A stretch of 64,000 nucleotides of DNA, from assembly GCF_010671565.1 (NCBI RefSeq), contig NZ_JAABOQ010000005.1, positions 1 through 64,000 on the forward strand. Reading direction: 5' to 3'. The position numbers were made by a program, and so were the translations under genes. How positions within the stretch are numbered: position 1 is the first letter of the stretch; each line of letters opens with the position of its first letter. This DNA comes from Spongiivirga citrea. Lineage in GTDB: Bacteria; Bacteroidota; Bacteroidia; Flavobacteriales; Flavobacteriaceae. Below are positions 37,701 through 45,331 of the stretch, piece by piece. The notes under the pieces were generated by a model that was given only the letters and a program-made list of their open reading frames with translations, did no database searches and was not told the DNA's origin.

Positions 37701-38026
37701 CGAAAATCGGACCCTTAGTTGGTACACGAACTTGGGGCGGACTAGTTGGAACCTGGGATACACCGCCATTTATTGACGGCGGCCGTATGGTAGCTCCGCG
37801 TGGAGGATTTTTTGACGCTGATGGAAAATGGGCTGTAGAAGGAGATGGCGTTGCGCCCGATATTGAAGTAATCCAAGATCCAAAGCAGGTATTGGAGGGT
37901 AGAGATCCTCAATTAGAAAGAGGAGTGCAAGAGGCATTGCGATTATTGAAAAAAGAAGAATTTCAGCTAAAACCTGAACCGGCAGCACCAATTCGTTGGA
38001 AACGCCCAGCAGGATTTAAGAAATAG
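34760..38026 (+). CDS. Tricorn-like S41 protease
   Basis: The 1088-residue protein starts with a signal peptide (ending near ISSAQG). Residues about 25-510 hold TolB/WD-like propeller strands (SPDGKHIAYTDTD, PVWSPDSQWVAY). A Lys/Glu/Asp/Ser linker spans about 535-570. Residues 690-780 form the C1 domain with the candidate catalytic His in DNVHGAPWDE. A PDZ domain (about 790-870) precedes the S41 core with NERAGSGGDL, where Ser969 should be the nucleophile, and a Glu-rich C-terminus. Tricorn proteases degrade oligopeptides. Unlike archaeal tricorn, this copy should act in the periplasm. It stands alone, 200 bp after the PorP/SprF gene. Confidence 0.9.
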   Translation: MKQLITGLLCLSFAISSAQGTQLLRQPTISKTHIVFVYANDLWKVPISGGDAVRLTTDDGYEQGPQFSKDGKWVAFTGEYDGNSDVYIIPIEGGTPKRLTWHPGGDFVQGWTPEGEVLFRSGREARPTQTNKFYKVSTQGDLPVSLDIPRAAYGEISPNGSHIAYTPITSWDAEWRNYRGGQAMPIWIVDMKTKELVRTPQKDQERHLYPVWLNDEVYYLSERDYASNIWSYNPKTKEEKQHTFHKDFDVKNLDSSSDRIVYEQGGYLHVMNPSSGDSKQLVINVKGDLNFSRTRWENVSARSLTNPNISPSGKRAIFEHRGEIFTIPKENGTWRNLTNSSGVADRYPIWSPKGNQIAWFSDKSGEYQLVVADQQGSVQKEIKLPANTFYFTPDWSPDGKHIAYTDTDYNIWITTIATGKSIKVATDRYAHPNRTMNPVWSPDSQWVAYTRQLDSHFKAIFAYNTKTKQTVQLTDGMADAVSPAWDEKGKYLYFLASTDYGLNSGWLDMSSYDPAINRSLYCVVLSKKYKAPNLPKSDEEDVKKEVADSKPSKKSKSKKKDDEKAKEPSLNITIDSDGIAQRIIPLKLDARNYVGLSAGTEKKVFIWEAIPNEFTLKMYSYDVEKMKAEDYASGISNAVISSDRKSALLQQNGSWVITSTASAPKPGKGKLKMDVRIKIDPKAEYHQIFKEGWRYMRDFLYVDNVHGAPWDEVYKWYAPWIDHVRHRTDLNYVVDIMSGEVAIGHSYVFGGDAPDIDRVQVGLLGCDFIEENGYYKISKIYTGESWNPDISKPLSMPGNDVKEGDYILSINGTDLKAPTNPYSLLEQTAGRTIKIKVNSSPDLKSARDIMLIPLSTERARRTYDWIEANRKKVDELSGGKLAYVYVPNTGGGGFTSFNRYYFSQQDKKGVIIDERNNGGGSAADYMIDIMNRKLFGYFNSKANDNRPWTTPMAGIWGPKVMLINERAGSGGDLLPYMFKEAKIGPLVGTRTWGGLVGTWDTPPFIDGGRMVAPRGGFFDADGKWAVEGDGVAPDIEVIQDPKQVLEGRDPQLERGVQEALRLLKKEEFQLKPEPAAPIRWKRPAGFKK

Positions 38027-38095
38027 CACTATAAACCACAAGCTACACCCTTCTAAGCATCAAGCGCAGGAGGGCTTGTAGGTTTGTATTAGCAT

Positions 38096-38776
38096 ATGAC
38101 TTTCTCCGATCAAATATTAAGCTTCCTAAAAGAACTTGATTTCAATAAGAAACTCCCAAAGGGAATCAAGATTCTGAATCCATTTCAGGGCGAAAAGGTG
38201 ATGCAATTGGTTGAGCAGTTTTATCAGAAATATTATGCTGATGTTAATCAGCGAAAACTTATTTTAGGAATTAATCCAGGAAGGTTAGGAGCAGGTGCCA
38301 CAGGAATTCCGTTTACCGACCCAAAGCGACTTCGTGATGTTTGTGAAATTCAAACTGATATTCAACTGCATGAGCCATCATCAGTATTTATTTATGAAGT
38401 GATCGAAGCTTTTGGCGGACCTGAAAAGTTTTATGATGAGGTATATATTTCTTCAGTATGCCCACTTGGTTTTGTCATTGAGGATGATAAAGGACGCATT
38501 AAAAACTACAATTACTATGATAGTGCGAAACTCAGTCAGATTGTTACTCCGTTCATTCTAAAATCCCTTAAAAAACAACTCGATTTCGGAATAGATCGTG
38601 ATCAGGTTTTCTGTTTAGGAACTGGAAAGAACTTTAAGTTTTTAAATGACTTTAATAAGAAACATAGATTTTTTAAAGAAGTGATTCCTCTGGAGCATCC
38701 TAGATATGTAATGCAATACAAATCCAAAAGTAAGCAGCATTACATTGACAAATACTTTCGGGCTATTAAGTATTAA
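38096..38776 (+). CDS. SMUG2-like uracil-DNA glycosylase family protein
   Basis: The 226-residue cytoplasmic protein has the UDG-fold motif 1 as GINPGRLGAGATGIPFTDP (from Gly58; Asn60 is where SMUG enzymes keep the water-binding residue) and motif 2 as EHPRYVMQY with His201. These match the Bacteroidota SMUG2-like group (DUF4918), which removes uracil and other deaminated bases from DNA. The usual HPSPR form of motif 2 is replaced by HPRYV. It begins about 70 bp after the protease gene; no partner is evident. Confidence 0.8.
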   Translation: MTFSDQILSFLKELDFNKKLPKGIKILNPFQGEKVMQLVEQFYQKYYADVNQRKLILGINPGRLGAGATGIPFTDPKRLRDVCEIQTDIQLHEPSSVFIYEVIEAFGGPEKFYDEVYISSVCPLGFVIEDDKGRIKNYNYYDSAKLSQIVTPFILKSLKKQLDFGIDRDQVFCLGTGKNFKFLNDFNKKHRFFKEVIPLEHPRYVMQYKSKSKQHYIDKYFRAIKY

Positions 38777-38791
38777 ACCAGTTATAAACGA

Positions 38792-39049
38792 TCAATTTAT
38801 AGAGTAATGTTCCTTGATATTAATGAGGTTTTTAACAATGGTAATTAACTCAAACGATATTATTGTTTGCGCTTTTTTACTAAATGATTCGATTTTATGT
38901 GAATATAGCGTCGTTTCTCCCTTTTTGATACTTACATAATAACTATCTGAACCCGAATCTAACTTTAGTGTACTTACCAATGCGGTATTAGTCTGAAACC
39001 AATAACACAGACTACTGATTTGATTCAGAAGTGCCATATTCTTTTCCAT
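38792..39049 (-). CDS. Small hypothetical protein
   Basis: I do not recognise this 85-residue product. It starts MEKNMALLNQ, has no signal or membrane helix, and contains a beta-hairpin-like run (SDSYYVSIKKGETTLYSHKI) followed by an amphipathic helix. It is convergent with the UDG gene, 15 bp from its stop. The composition looks coding, but support is only the open frame and position. Confidence 0.4.
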   Translation of the reverse strand: MEKNMALLNQISSLCYWFQTNTALVSTLKLDSGSDSYYVSIKKGETTLYSHKIESFSKKAQTIISFELITIVKNLINIKEHYSIN

Positions 39050-39283
39050 TATCTAAACCTTTTGAGAAATAAAGTGACAGGTACAATACCTGAGCATATC
39101 TCAAACTGGTTTCCGAAAAACTTATTGGATTTGCAGTGATTATTTAACTCTTTTAAAATAAGAAAAGTAAGCAACCCCAGTAATAAATGTCTTACAAGTG
39201 CGGATAGTCTGCTGTAAAACAGATATTTAAGAAGGGGTTTGTAAAAATGAGTTGATTTAGGGAGACGGAAACAAAACAAAAGA

Positions 39284-39433
39284 CTAAGCTGCCTTCTTCA
39301 AAAGATCGAACATTGGGCAACGCTTACAACGTTTGTTTTCACCTTTTTTATACTTACTACAGCATTTGGTTTTACACTTTTTGTGCACCTTAATCTGCTT
39401 GATGTCAGCTTTCTTTTTAGACTTTTTACCCAT
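39284..39433 (-). CDS. 49-residue cysteine-rich basic protein
   Basis: This short frame starts with ATG at 39431-39433 and stops with TAG at 39284-39286. The product has a Lys-rich N-terminus (MGKKSKKKADIK), then Cys20, Cys24, Cys25, Cys36 and Cys39 in the arrangement CxxxCC and CxxC, and ends MFDLLKKAA. The Cys spacing suggests a small zinc or iron-sulphur site and the charge suggests nucleic acid contact, both by inference. It lies downstream of ferritin on the same strand, 76 bp from its stop. Codon use is normal for the window. I recall similar short proteins in other flavobacteria but cannot name a function. Confidence 0.7.
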   Translation of the reverse strand: MGKKSKKKADIKQIKVHKKCKTKCCSKYKKGENKRCKRCPMFDLLKKAA

Positions 39434-39509
39434 GCCGAAAAATAATTCCGCGGCAAATGTAACTATTTTAAATTAATCTAAATAAGCTTAAAGTGTTAAA
39501 ATACTGTGA

Positions 39510-40031
39510 CTAAGCCTCTCCCGTATCGGAAGCTGCACTTTCAACGTTGATTAGTTGCACATCACGATCAAATAAATACAATCCACCTTTATCATTACCA
39601 ATAAGGTTGATTTTATCTAAAACAGTTCTTGCCAAGGCTTCTTCTTCAATCTGTTCTGCTACATACCACTGTAAAAAGTTGTGCGTGGCATAGTCCTTCT
39701 CTTCCAATGTAATATGAACTAGCTCATTGATACTATTTGACACAAATATTTCATGGTCGTATAACTCTTGAAACATTTTTTGAAAGGTGCCAAAATCCTT
39801 TTTAGGCGCACTTAATTCTGAAACTGTTGCATGCCCGCCGCGTTCGTTTACATATTTTACCAATTTAAGCATGTGCATACGTTCTTCGTCAGAGTGCTCA
39901 TACATAAAACCAGCAACACCTTCAAGTCCTTGGACTTCTGCCCAACATGCCATTGATAAGTAAACCTGTGAAGACTCAGCTTCAATCCGTATTTGATTAT
40001 TTAGCGCTTTTTCTAATTTTTTTGATAACAT
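39510..40031 (-). CDS. ftnA: Ferritin
   Basis: The 173-residue protein is a non-haem ferritin, forming a 24-subunit iron-storage shell in the cytoplasm. All ferroxidase residues fall at the E. coli FtnA positions: Glu17, Glu50, His53, Glu94, Glu126, Gln127, Glu129 and Glu130. Tyr24 of the core is also present. The C-terminal tail (NVESAASDTGEA) extends past the short fifth helix. It stands between the Cys-rich small protein gene and the unknown secreted pair on the same strand. No Fur site is evident to me. Confidence 0.95.
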   Translation of the reverse strand: MLSKKLEKALNNQIRIEAESSQVYLSMACWAEVQGLEGVAGFMYEHSDEERMHMLKLVKYVNERGGHATVSELSAPKKDFGTFQKMFQELYDHEIFVSNSINELVHITLEEKDYATHNFLQWYVAEQIEEEALARTVLDKINLIGNDKGGLYLFDRDVQLINVESAASDTGEA

Positions 40032-40096
40032 AACTCTTGTATTAATTATGTAAAGTTAGGCAAAGAGGCTTGATTATTTTTTAGAATGAATTTAAA

Positions 40097-41530
40097 CTAT
40101 TGCTCTTCAAATTTAATTAATGAGTAGGCCTTATTTTTCTTGTCATAACCTGCTACAACGAACATTGTATCTAGTTCAACAATTGTCTTGAATTTAAGCT
40201 TCAATTCTTCCATATGATCAGACACTAAATCAAATATGTTTGTTTTCAACTCTTCATCAATTTTCTTGAAGTTTTCGGGGTTGAGTATAGAATTCACATA
40301 GGTAGATCTGGTTGATGTGTATGCCGAATAGGCCGTAACGGTGAAATTTACAGACCCAATGTTTCCAACTGACATTCCGGGGATTCCTATCATAGGAAGC
40401 CCTCCAGCTATAGTTTTTGCTACACCAATATTTAATTGAAGTTGATTATCATTCTGGTATGCAGTAATTCCAGGAGACGAAGTAGCTACTTTGTTCAAAA
40501 ACTGTTTGGTTTTCGAGAGTTCTCGATAATCTTCAAATCGGCCTCCTTCAACAATAATTGGCGAACTAGCAAATTCTAAATTATCCTTTAAAGAAGCTTC
40601 AAATTGTTTTAATTGTTTTTTACTTTCCCTATCAGTAATGGTAACAACAATATTTTTTTCAGAAATAATTATTTGATATAACCTATTGTCCTGAATGAAA
40701 GAATTTGATTTTAAGTAGATAGGATTTCCCATTTTAAACCTAGGTTGATCGAAGTTTTCGATGCTAACATTTTCGTTATTCAAATTAAATTTCAAAATTC
40801 TGGTTACTGAGTTTCTATGATCTAATGTCAACTCAATATTATTTTTATTTTGGTATATTTTGAATTTATTTGATGCGGTTTCAATTGAATTAGGAAGGTC
40901 GTTTTTAATGATAGTTATGACTTCTTTATCATGGTCTGGAATTAAAACATCATTAAGTGTAACCCTTTTGTCTTTAGCATTGAGAAAAGGATATTTTTCA
41001 AAGCTCAACACTTTTCTTACAAAATTATCGCCATGAAAATCGTAAATATTTAGTAAAGATGAATTTTTAGAAGATGTGATGTAATAATAATGGTTATCAT
41101 AATTGAATTGAGTTACATAATCTTCTTTTTTAAACTTCAATTTAAAGAGCTTAGAAATAAAATTTCCTTTCTTGTTTATTTTGAAGTTTAAGAATTTGGC
41201 TTTCTTCAAATTAGTCAAATACAGATTAATATTTTCATCATCATCAATTGTAAACCCGTATATATCAAATTGACTTGTTATAAAACCTAACCTGCCTTCA
41301 ATGTCAGCCCCGTATTTTCTTTGGAATAATAGGTTGAGATCAGAATCATATTTAAGATGATGCATGTTGGGTCTGTCAATGAAGAAAAAATGAATATTTC
41401 CATCTTTATCAACAAAGTCGTACGATTTCGCACTATTTGATAATTTTATAGGTGTGTCAGTTACCTTATCCTGACAGGTAATTTGATGAAATGAAAATAT
41501 GCACAGTATGACTAGTAAAAAGTGTTTCAT
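40097..41530 (-). CDS. Secreted protein of unknown family, copy B
   Basis: I do not recognise this 477-residue protein. It has a Sec signal (ending near HQITCQ) and is predicted mostly beta, with propeller-like repeats of about 45 residues. It is a diverged tandem paralogue of the gene at 41564-42985: both share LDHRxxVTRxLxxN in the middle, TKQFLxKxASS followed by G-x-x-AY about 60% through, and a final YxKKxKxxSLxxF motif. It lacks a T9SS domain, so it is likely periplasmic or held at the outer membrane. Spacing of 33 bp to its paralogue suggests co-transcription. Confidence 0.78.
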   Translation of the reverse strand: MKHFLLVILCIFSFHQITCQDKVTDTPIKLSNSAKSYDFVDKDGNIHFFFIDRPNMHHLKYDSDLNLLFQRKYGADIEGRLGFITSQFDIYGFTIDDDENINLYLTNLKKAKFLNFKINKKGNFISKLFKLKFKKEDYVTQFNYDNHYYYITSSKNSSLLNIYDFHGDNFVRKVLSFEKYPFLNAKDKRVTLNDVLIPDHDKEVITIIKNDLPNSIETASNKFKIYQNKNNIELTLDHRNSVTRILKFNLNNENVSIENFDQPRFKMGNPIYLKSNSFIQDNRLYQIIISEKNIVVTITDRESKKQLKQFEASLKDNLEFASSPIIVEGGRFEDYRELSKTKQFLNKVATSSPGITAYQNDNQLQLNIGVAKTIAGGLPMIGIPGMSVGNIGSVNFTVTAYSAYTSTRSTYVNSILNPENFKKIDEELKTNIFDLVSDHMEELKLKFKTIVELDTMFVVAGYDKKNKAYSLIKFEEQ

Positions 41531-41563
41531 AGAAAATGATGTTGAAGAGTATTTTAGATTGTA

Positions 41564-42985
41564 TTAGTCTATTTTGAATTCAACTAACGAAAAAGATTTG
41601 CTCTTCTTTTCGTAGTAGCCGTATATTAATGCGTCATTATTTTCATGTAATGTTTCATAGTGGGTTTTTCTTTTTGATGAAAAGTCTGTGATTCTATCAA
41701 AATAATTCTCCCAATTAGCATCCTGAAAAGCTTTAAAGTCTTCATCATCAAATAACGCTTTAATAAATATTGACTTTGTGACGGAATAAGAACTAAAAAA
41801 CCCGGAAATATTTGTGGGAGATGCGAAAAAATTATTGGCAACAAAACCGGAACCGCCAAAATTCAACTTTTGTATTCCACCCATTGTAACTTCTATTGCA
41901 TTTTTGTTTTTGTATGCCGATACACCTAATTGAGAAGAAGCAATTTTTCGTAAGAATTGTTTCGTCGTTTCTAACGTACGATTCCCACCAAAAATAGTTC
42001 CATCTTGGGTAATAGCCGAGTTAGAAAAATTGATTTTATCACCCTTATTAATGTCAATTGATTTGATTGATTTCTCTGTATCTAAATCGATAATATTAAA
42101 ATGCAGTTTGTTCTTATTTACCACAAGGCGATATAAATTTTTGTCTAGAACAAAAGAGTTTGATCTAAATGAAGTTGGTTTTTCCTCACCAAATACCGTC
42201 TTTTCAGTGGTAATGTTTTTTGTTGAGGTTTTACCTGTTTCTATATTTAAATAAAGTAGTCGTGTTACTTGTGGTCGATGATCTAAGCCGATAATAAGAT
42301 TGTTTTCATGCACATACAATTTATTTCTAGCATTAGTTGTCTCTAGAGAATAAGGCGTTCCATAATTAATGAATCCTGTTAAATCTTCATTGAAATCATA
42401 GGATATTCTTGTACTTAGCAGCTCGGATAACTTTACTGACCTTCTCGATTGTGTAATAAAACCGGTATAGCTAAAGTCAAACAACTGATCAGTTAAATTT
42501 TCCTCATTAAAACTGTACAATTTCAGGAAAGACTGTTTTTTCATTGCCGCTAAAACACGCAGCTTTCCATTTAACATAAATGCTTGAACAAAAGATTCGC
42601 CTTTTAATTTTAAGTTTATGGGTTTTACACTGAATTCACCTTTTTTGGTAAGAATAAATAGGTAATATCTTTTTCTAATATCATTGGCAAAATATAAGAT
42701 TACATCACCATTACTATTTGTTGAATGTCCAACTATTGATTTTCCTTCTGTTGAAAAGTCCATTGATGAATAAAATTTCTTTTTACTTGATGTATATGTG
42801 GAATCAATTTTACTATGTAGTATTCCTCCAGTATTCATGAAGAATAGATGGGTTGCGTTAGCGTCATCGATTAAAGAATAAGTGTCTATTGATCCAGAAA
42901 GTGTTGCGGGAAAATTCAAAAGTTCTTTCTGCGCTTTTATTCCAATGGAAAGAAAAAGTGCCAACACAAAAAAGTAGTTTTTCAT
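41564..42985 (-). CDS. Secreted protein of unknown family, copy A
   Basis: I place the start at the ATG 42983-42985 because the product then opens on a good Sec signal (MKNYFFVLALFLSIGIKAQ); the longer frame to 43075 would overlap tex by 50 bp. The 473-residue product is beta-rich and paralogous to its downstream neighbour, with the same landmarks (LDHRPQVTRLLYLN, TKQFLRKIASS, YEKKSKSFSLVEF). A Gly/Phe-rich strand run (GGSGFVANNFFASP) stands where copy B has a Gly/Ile/Pro-rich run. The gene starts 40 bp after the tex stop. Function unknown. Confidence 0.78.
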   Translation of the reverse strand: MKNYFFVLALFLSIGIKAQKELLNFPATLSGSIDTYSLIDDANATHLFFMNTGGILHSKIDSTYTSSKKKFYSSMDFSTEGKSIVGHSTNSNGDVILYFANDIRKRYYLFILTKKGEFSVKPINLKLKGESFVQAFMLNGKLRVLAAMKKQSFLKLYSFNEENLTDQLFDFSYTGFITQSRRSVKLSELLSTRISYDFNEDLTGFINYGTPYSLETTNARNKLYVHENNLIIGLDHRPQVTRLLYLNIETGKTSTKNITTEKTVFGEEKPTSFRSNSFVLDKNLYRLVVNKNKLHFNIIDLDTEKSIKSIDINKGDKINFSNSAITQDGTIFGGNRTLETTKQFLRKIASSQLGVSAYKNKNAIEVTMGGIQKLNFGGSGFVANNFFASPTNISGFFSSYSVTKSIFIKALFDDEDFKAFQDANWENYFDRITDFSSKRKTHYETLHENNDALIYGYYEKKSKSFSLVEFKID

Positions 42986-43025
42986 AAGAAAGTATAGGCC
43001 TAAATATAAAATAAATTCTATAAAA

Positions 43026-45155
43026 TTAGATCTTTTTATGCAGCGATAACTGAATCCGTTTTCTAGCAATATCAACTTGCAAGACCTTTACAATAAGCTG
43101 TTGATGCAGATGCACATGTTCATTCACATCTTTTACGAAGGAGTCCGATAAATTAGAAATATGAATGAGGCCACTTTCTTTAATACCAATATCAACAAAG
43201 CAACCAAAGTTGGTAATGTTGTTGACGATGCCAGGTAATAATTGCCCTTCCCTCAAATCAGTAATACTCCGCACATTTTGATCAAAGGTGAACATCTTTG
43301 CTTTTTCTCGAATGTCTAAGCCAGGTTTTTCTAGCTCTTTTACAATGTCTTGAAGCGTCGGTAGGCCGACATTTTCAGTGCAATAAGAGTTTAAATCAAT
43401 CTCTTTTAAAACAGCACTATTTCCAATAAGATCGGATATTGGAGTATTGACATCTTTCGCCATTTGCCTGACAATACTATAACTTTCTGGATGTACAGCG
43501 GAATCATCAAGGGGATTTTTAGCCTGTTTGATTCGCAAAAATGCAGCGCCTTGCTCAAAGGCTTTTCCACCTAAACGCGGTACTTTTTTTATGTCGGTTC
43601 TACTACCAAAACCGCCATTTTCATTCCTGTAATCAACAATATTTTCGGCTAGTTTTGAACCGATTCCAGACACATAACTAAGCAATGAAGCGCTTGCAGT
43701 ATTGATATTGACACCAACTGTATTCACACAACTTTCTACTACTGTGTCAAGCGAATTTTTCAACTTAGTTTGATCTACATCATGCTGATATTGCCCAACA
43801 CCAATCGACTTTGCATCGATTTTTACCAACTCCGCTAATGGATCTGCTAATCGCCTTCCGATAGAAACCGCTCCTCGAACCGTAACATCATAATTGGGAA
43901 ACTCATCTCTTGCGATCTTAGAAGCAGAATAAATAGAAGCACCTGCTTCGCTTACGACAAAAACTTCAACAGTATTTTTAAATGCAATCCGCTTTACAAG
44001 TCGTTCGGTTTCTCTAGATGCCGTCCCATTTCCAATGGCGATGGCTTCAATCTTATGTGCATCAGCTAGTGAGCTTATTTTTTTAATAGCTTCCTTATCC
44101 TTGTTTTGCGGTGCATGCGGATAAATAGTCTCGTTATGTTTTAACTCACCTTGCGCATTTAAACAAACTATTTTACAACCTGTTCTAAAACCGGGATCGA
44201 TTGCCAAAATGCGTTTTTCACCTAAAGGTGCACCTAGTAATAATTGTTTTAGGTTTTTAGAGAATACCTTAATCGCATCATCGTCAGCTTCCTCTTTGGC
44301 TTTTTTTAGTCGCTCGTTTGATAGTGCCGGAAAAAGCAATCGCTTGTACGAATCTTTGATTGCCAATTCAATTTGATCGGCACATTCATTGTTCGATCGG
44401 ATGATGCGATCATCGATTTTTGCAAGTGCCCGATCGTGATCAATCTCAATTTTAACGCGAATAAAGCCTTCGCTCTCTGCTCTTAAGATAGCCAACAATC
44501 GATGAGATGGACATCGCTTTAGCGACTCACTCCAATTAAAATAATCTCGGAATTTCTGAGCTTTTTCATCATCTTTTTTAGTGGAAACTACCTTGGTAGT
44601 GATGATGGCGTAATTGTCTAACTGATACCTGATGTTGTTTCGGATATCTGTCCGTTCGTTAATCCATTCCGCAATAATATGTCGAGCGCCTTCCAAGGCT
44701 TCATCTTCATTTTGGACTGTATCATTCAGATACTTAGAAGCAATATGTTCAATAGCATCGCTCCTTTGACTCATGATGATCTTCGCCAAAGGCTCGAGTC
44801 CATTTTTAATGGCAGTCTCTGCTTTGGTTTTTCGCTTTTTCTTGTACGGCAGATACAAATCTTCTAAAGCGATAAGGTCAGAACAGGAATCAATTTTTTG
44901 TTTCAGTTCAGCCGTCAAAACTTCTTGTTCTTCCAGCGCTTTGGTAATGGCATTTTTTCGCTTTTCTAAGGCTTCGAACTGTGTTTTAAACTTGACGATT
45001 TCCCCTATTTGTACTTCGTCCAGATTTCCTGTTCTTTCCTTACGGTATCGAGAAATAAATGGGATTGTGCAGTCCTCATTTAGCAGCTGAATAGTGTTTT
45101 CAATCCCTTTTTGAGGGAGTTGAGTGTGGGTAGTTATGTATTGGGTTAAGGTCAT
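43026..45155 (-). CDS. tex: Tex-family RNA-binding protein
   Basis: The 709-residue protein has the full Tex architecture: N-terminal helical domain with FISRYRKERTGNLDE, a YqgF/RNase H-like domain (about 325-425, ILAIDPGFRTGCK), helix-hairpin-helix motifs (about 490-560, LLSYVSGIGSKLAENIV) and a C-terminal S1 domain (about 637-709, GCFVDIGIKESGLIHIS). Tex binds RNA/DNA and affects transcription of some genes and RNA decay. Its start codon is only 2 bases from a degenerate heptamer array, described separately, which could affect its expression. Confidence 0.96.
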   Translation of the reverse strand: MTLTQYITTHTQLPQKGIENTIQLLNEDCTIPFISRYRKERTGNLDEVQIGEIVKFKTQFEALEKRKNAITKALEEQEVLTAELKQKIDSCSDLIALEDLYLPYKKKRKTKAETAIKNGLEPLAKIIMSQRSDAIEHIASKYLNDTVQNEDEALEGARHIIAEWINERTDIRNNIRYQLDNYAIITTKVVSTKKDDEKAQKFRDYFNWSESLKRCPSHRLLAILRAESEGFIRVKIEIDHDRALAKIDDRIIRSNNECADQIELAIKDSYKRLLFPALSNERLKKAKEEADDDAIKVFSKNLKQLLLGAPLGEKRILAIDPGFRTGCKIVCLNAQGELKHNETIYPHAPQNKDKEAIKKISSLADAHKIEAIAIGNGTASRETERLVKRIAFKNTVEVFVVSEAGASIYSASKIARDEFPNYDVTVRGAVSIGRRLADPLAELVKIDAKSIGVGQYQHDVDQTKLKNSLDTVVESCVNTVGVNINTASASLLSYVSGIGSKLAENIVDYRNENGGFGSRTDIKKVPRLGGKAFEQGAAFLRIKQAKNPLDDSAVHPESYSIVRQMAKDVNTPISDLIGNSAVLKEIDLNSYCTENVGLPTLQDIVKELEKPGLDIREKAKMFTFDQNVRSITDLREGQLLPGIVNNITNFGCFVDIGIKESGLIHISNLSDSFVKDVNEHVHLHQQLIVKVLQVDIARKRIQLSLHKKI

Positions 45156-45157
45156 TT

Positions 45158-45192
45158 CAGTCTTCAGTGTTCAGTCGGCAGTATGCAGTATA
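45158..45192 (-). repeat. Degenerate heptamer array abutting the tex start codon
   Basis: Read on the plus strand, five consecutive 7-mers begin with CAGT: CAGTCTT, CAGTGTT, CAGTCGG, CAGTATG, CAGTATA. On the tex strand they read ACTGxxx five times and stop two bases before the ATG at 45155, so the array is the tex 5' leader and contains the ribosome-binding region. Confidence 0.85.
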
Positions 45193-45267
45193 GTGCCCCC
45201 ATTTACTAAGGTTTATAGGAAAGAAGTTCGATTGTTATATGATTTGTGTGAAAGTTTAAGTTGTTTT

Positions 45268-45330
45268 GCCAACTGCCAACTGCCAACTGCCAACTGCCAA
45301 CTGCCAACTGCCAACTGCCAACTGCCAACT
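45268..45330 (+). repeat. Nine perfect tandem copies of GCCAACT
   Basis: Nine exact 7-bp units run from 45268 to 45330 and are followed by a degenerate tenth (GTTAACT) that contains the metG stop codon. Pure short tandem arrays of this kind change copy number by slippage. It lies 75 bp upstream of the degenerate array in front of tex and in inverted orientation to it. Confidence 0.96.
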
Positions 45331-45331
45331 G

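Noticed and set aside
38038-38079. Hairpin after the tricorn gene as terminator
   Set aside because: ACAAGC/GCTTGT arms pair but with a large bulge and without a T-run, so it is not convincing.
39049-39279. 76-codon minus-strand frame upstream of the small hypothetical gene, with TAATG overlap
   Set aside because: Odd composition (Leu/Phe/Arg run), no recognisable motif and no reason beyond the open frame. The overlap is probably chance.
42986-43075. N-terminal extension of unknown secreted protein A
   Set aside because: It overlaps the 3' end of tex and hides the signal peptide that starts at 42985.
45268-45330. Possible CRISPR array
   Set aside because: Units are 7 bp without spacers and no cas genes are near; it is a microsatellite.
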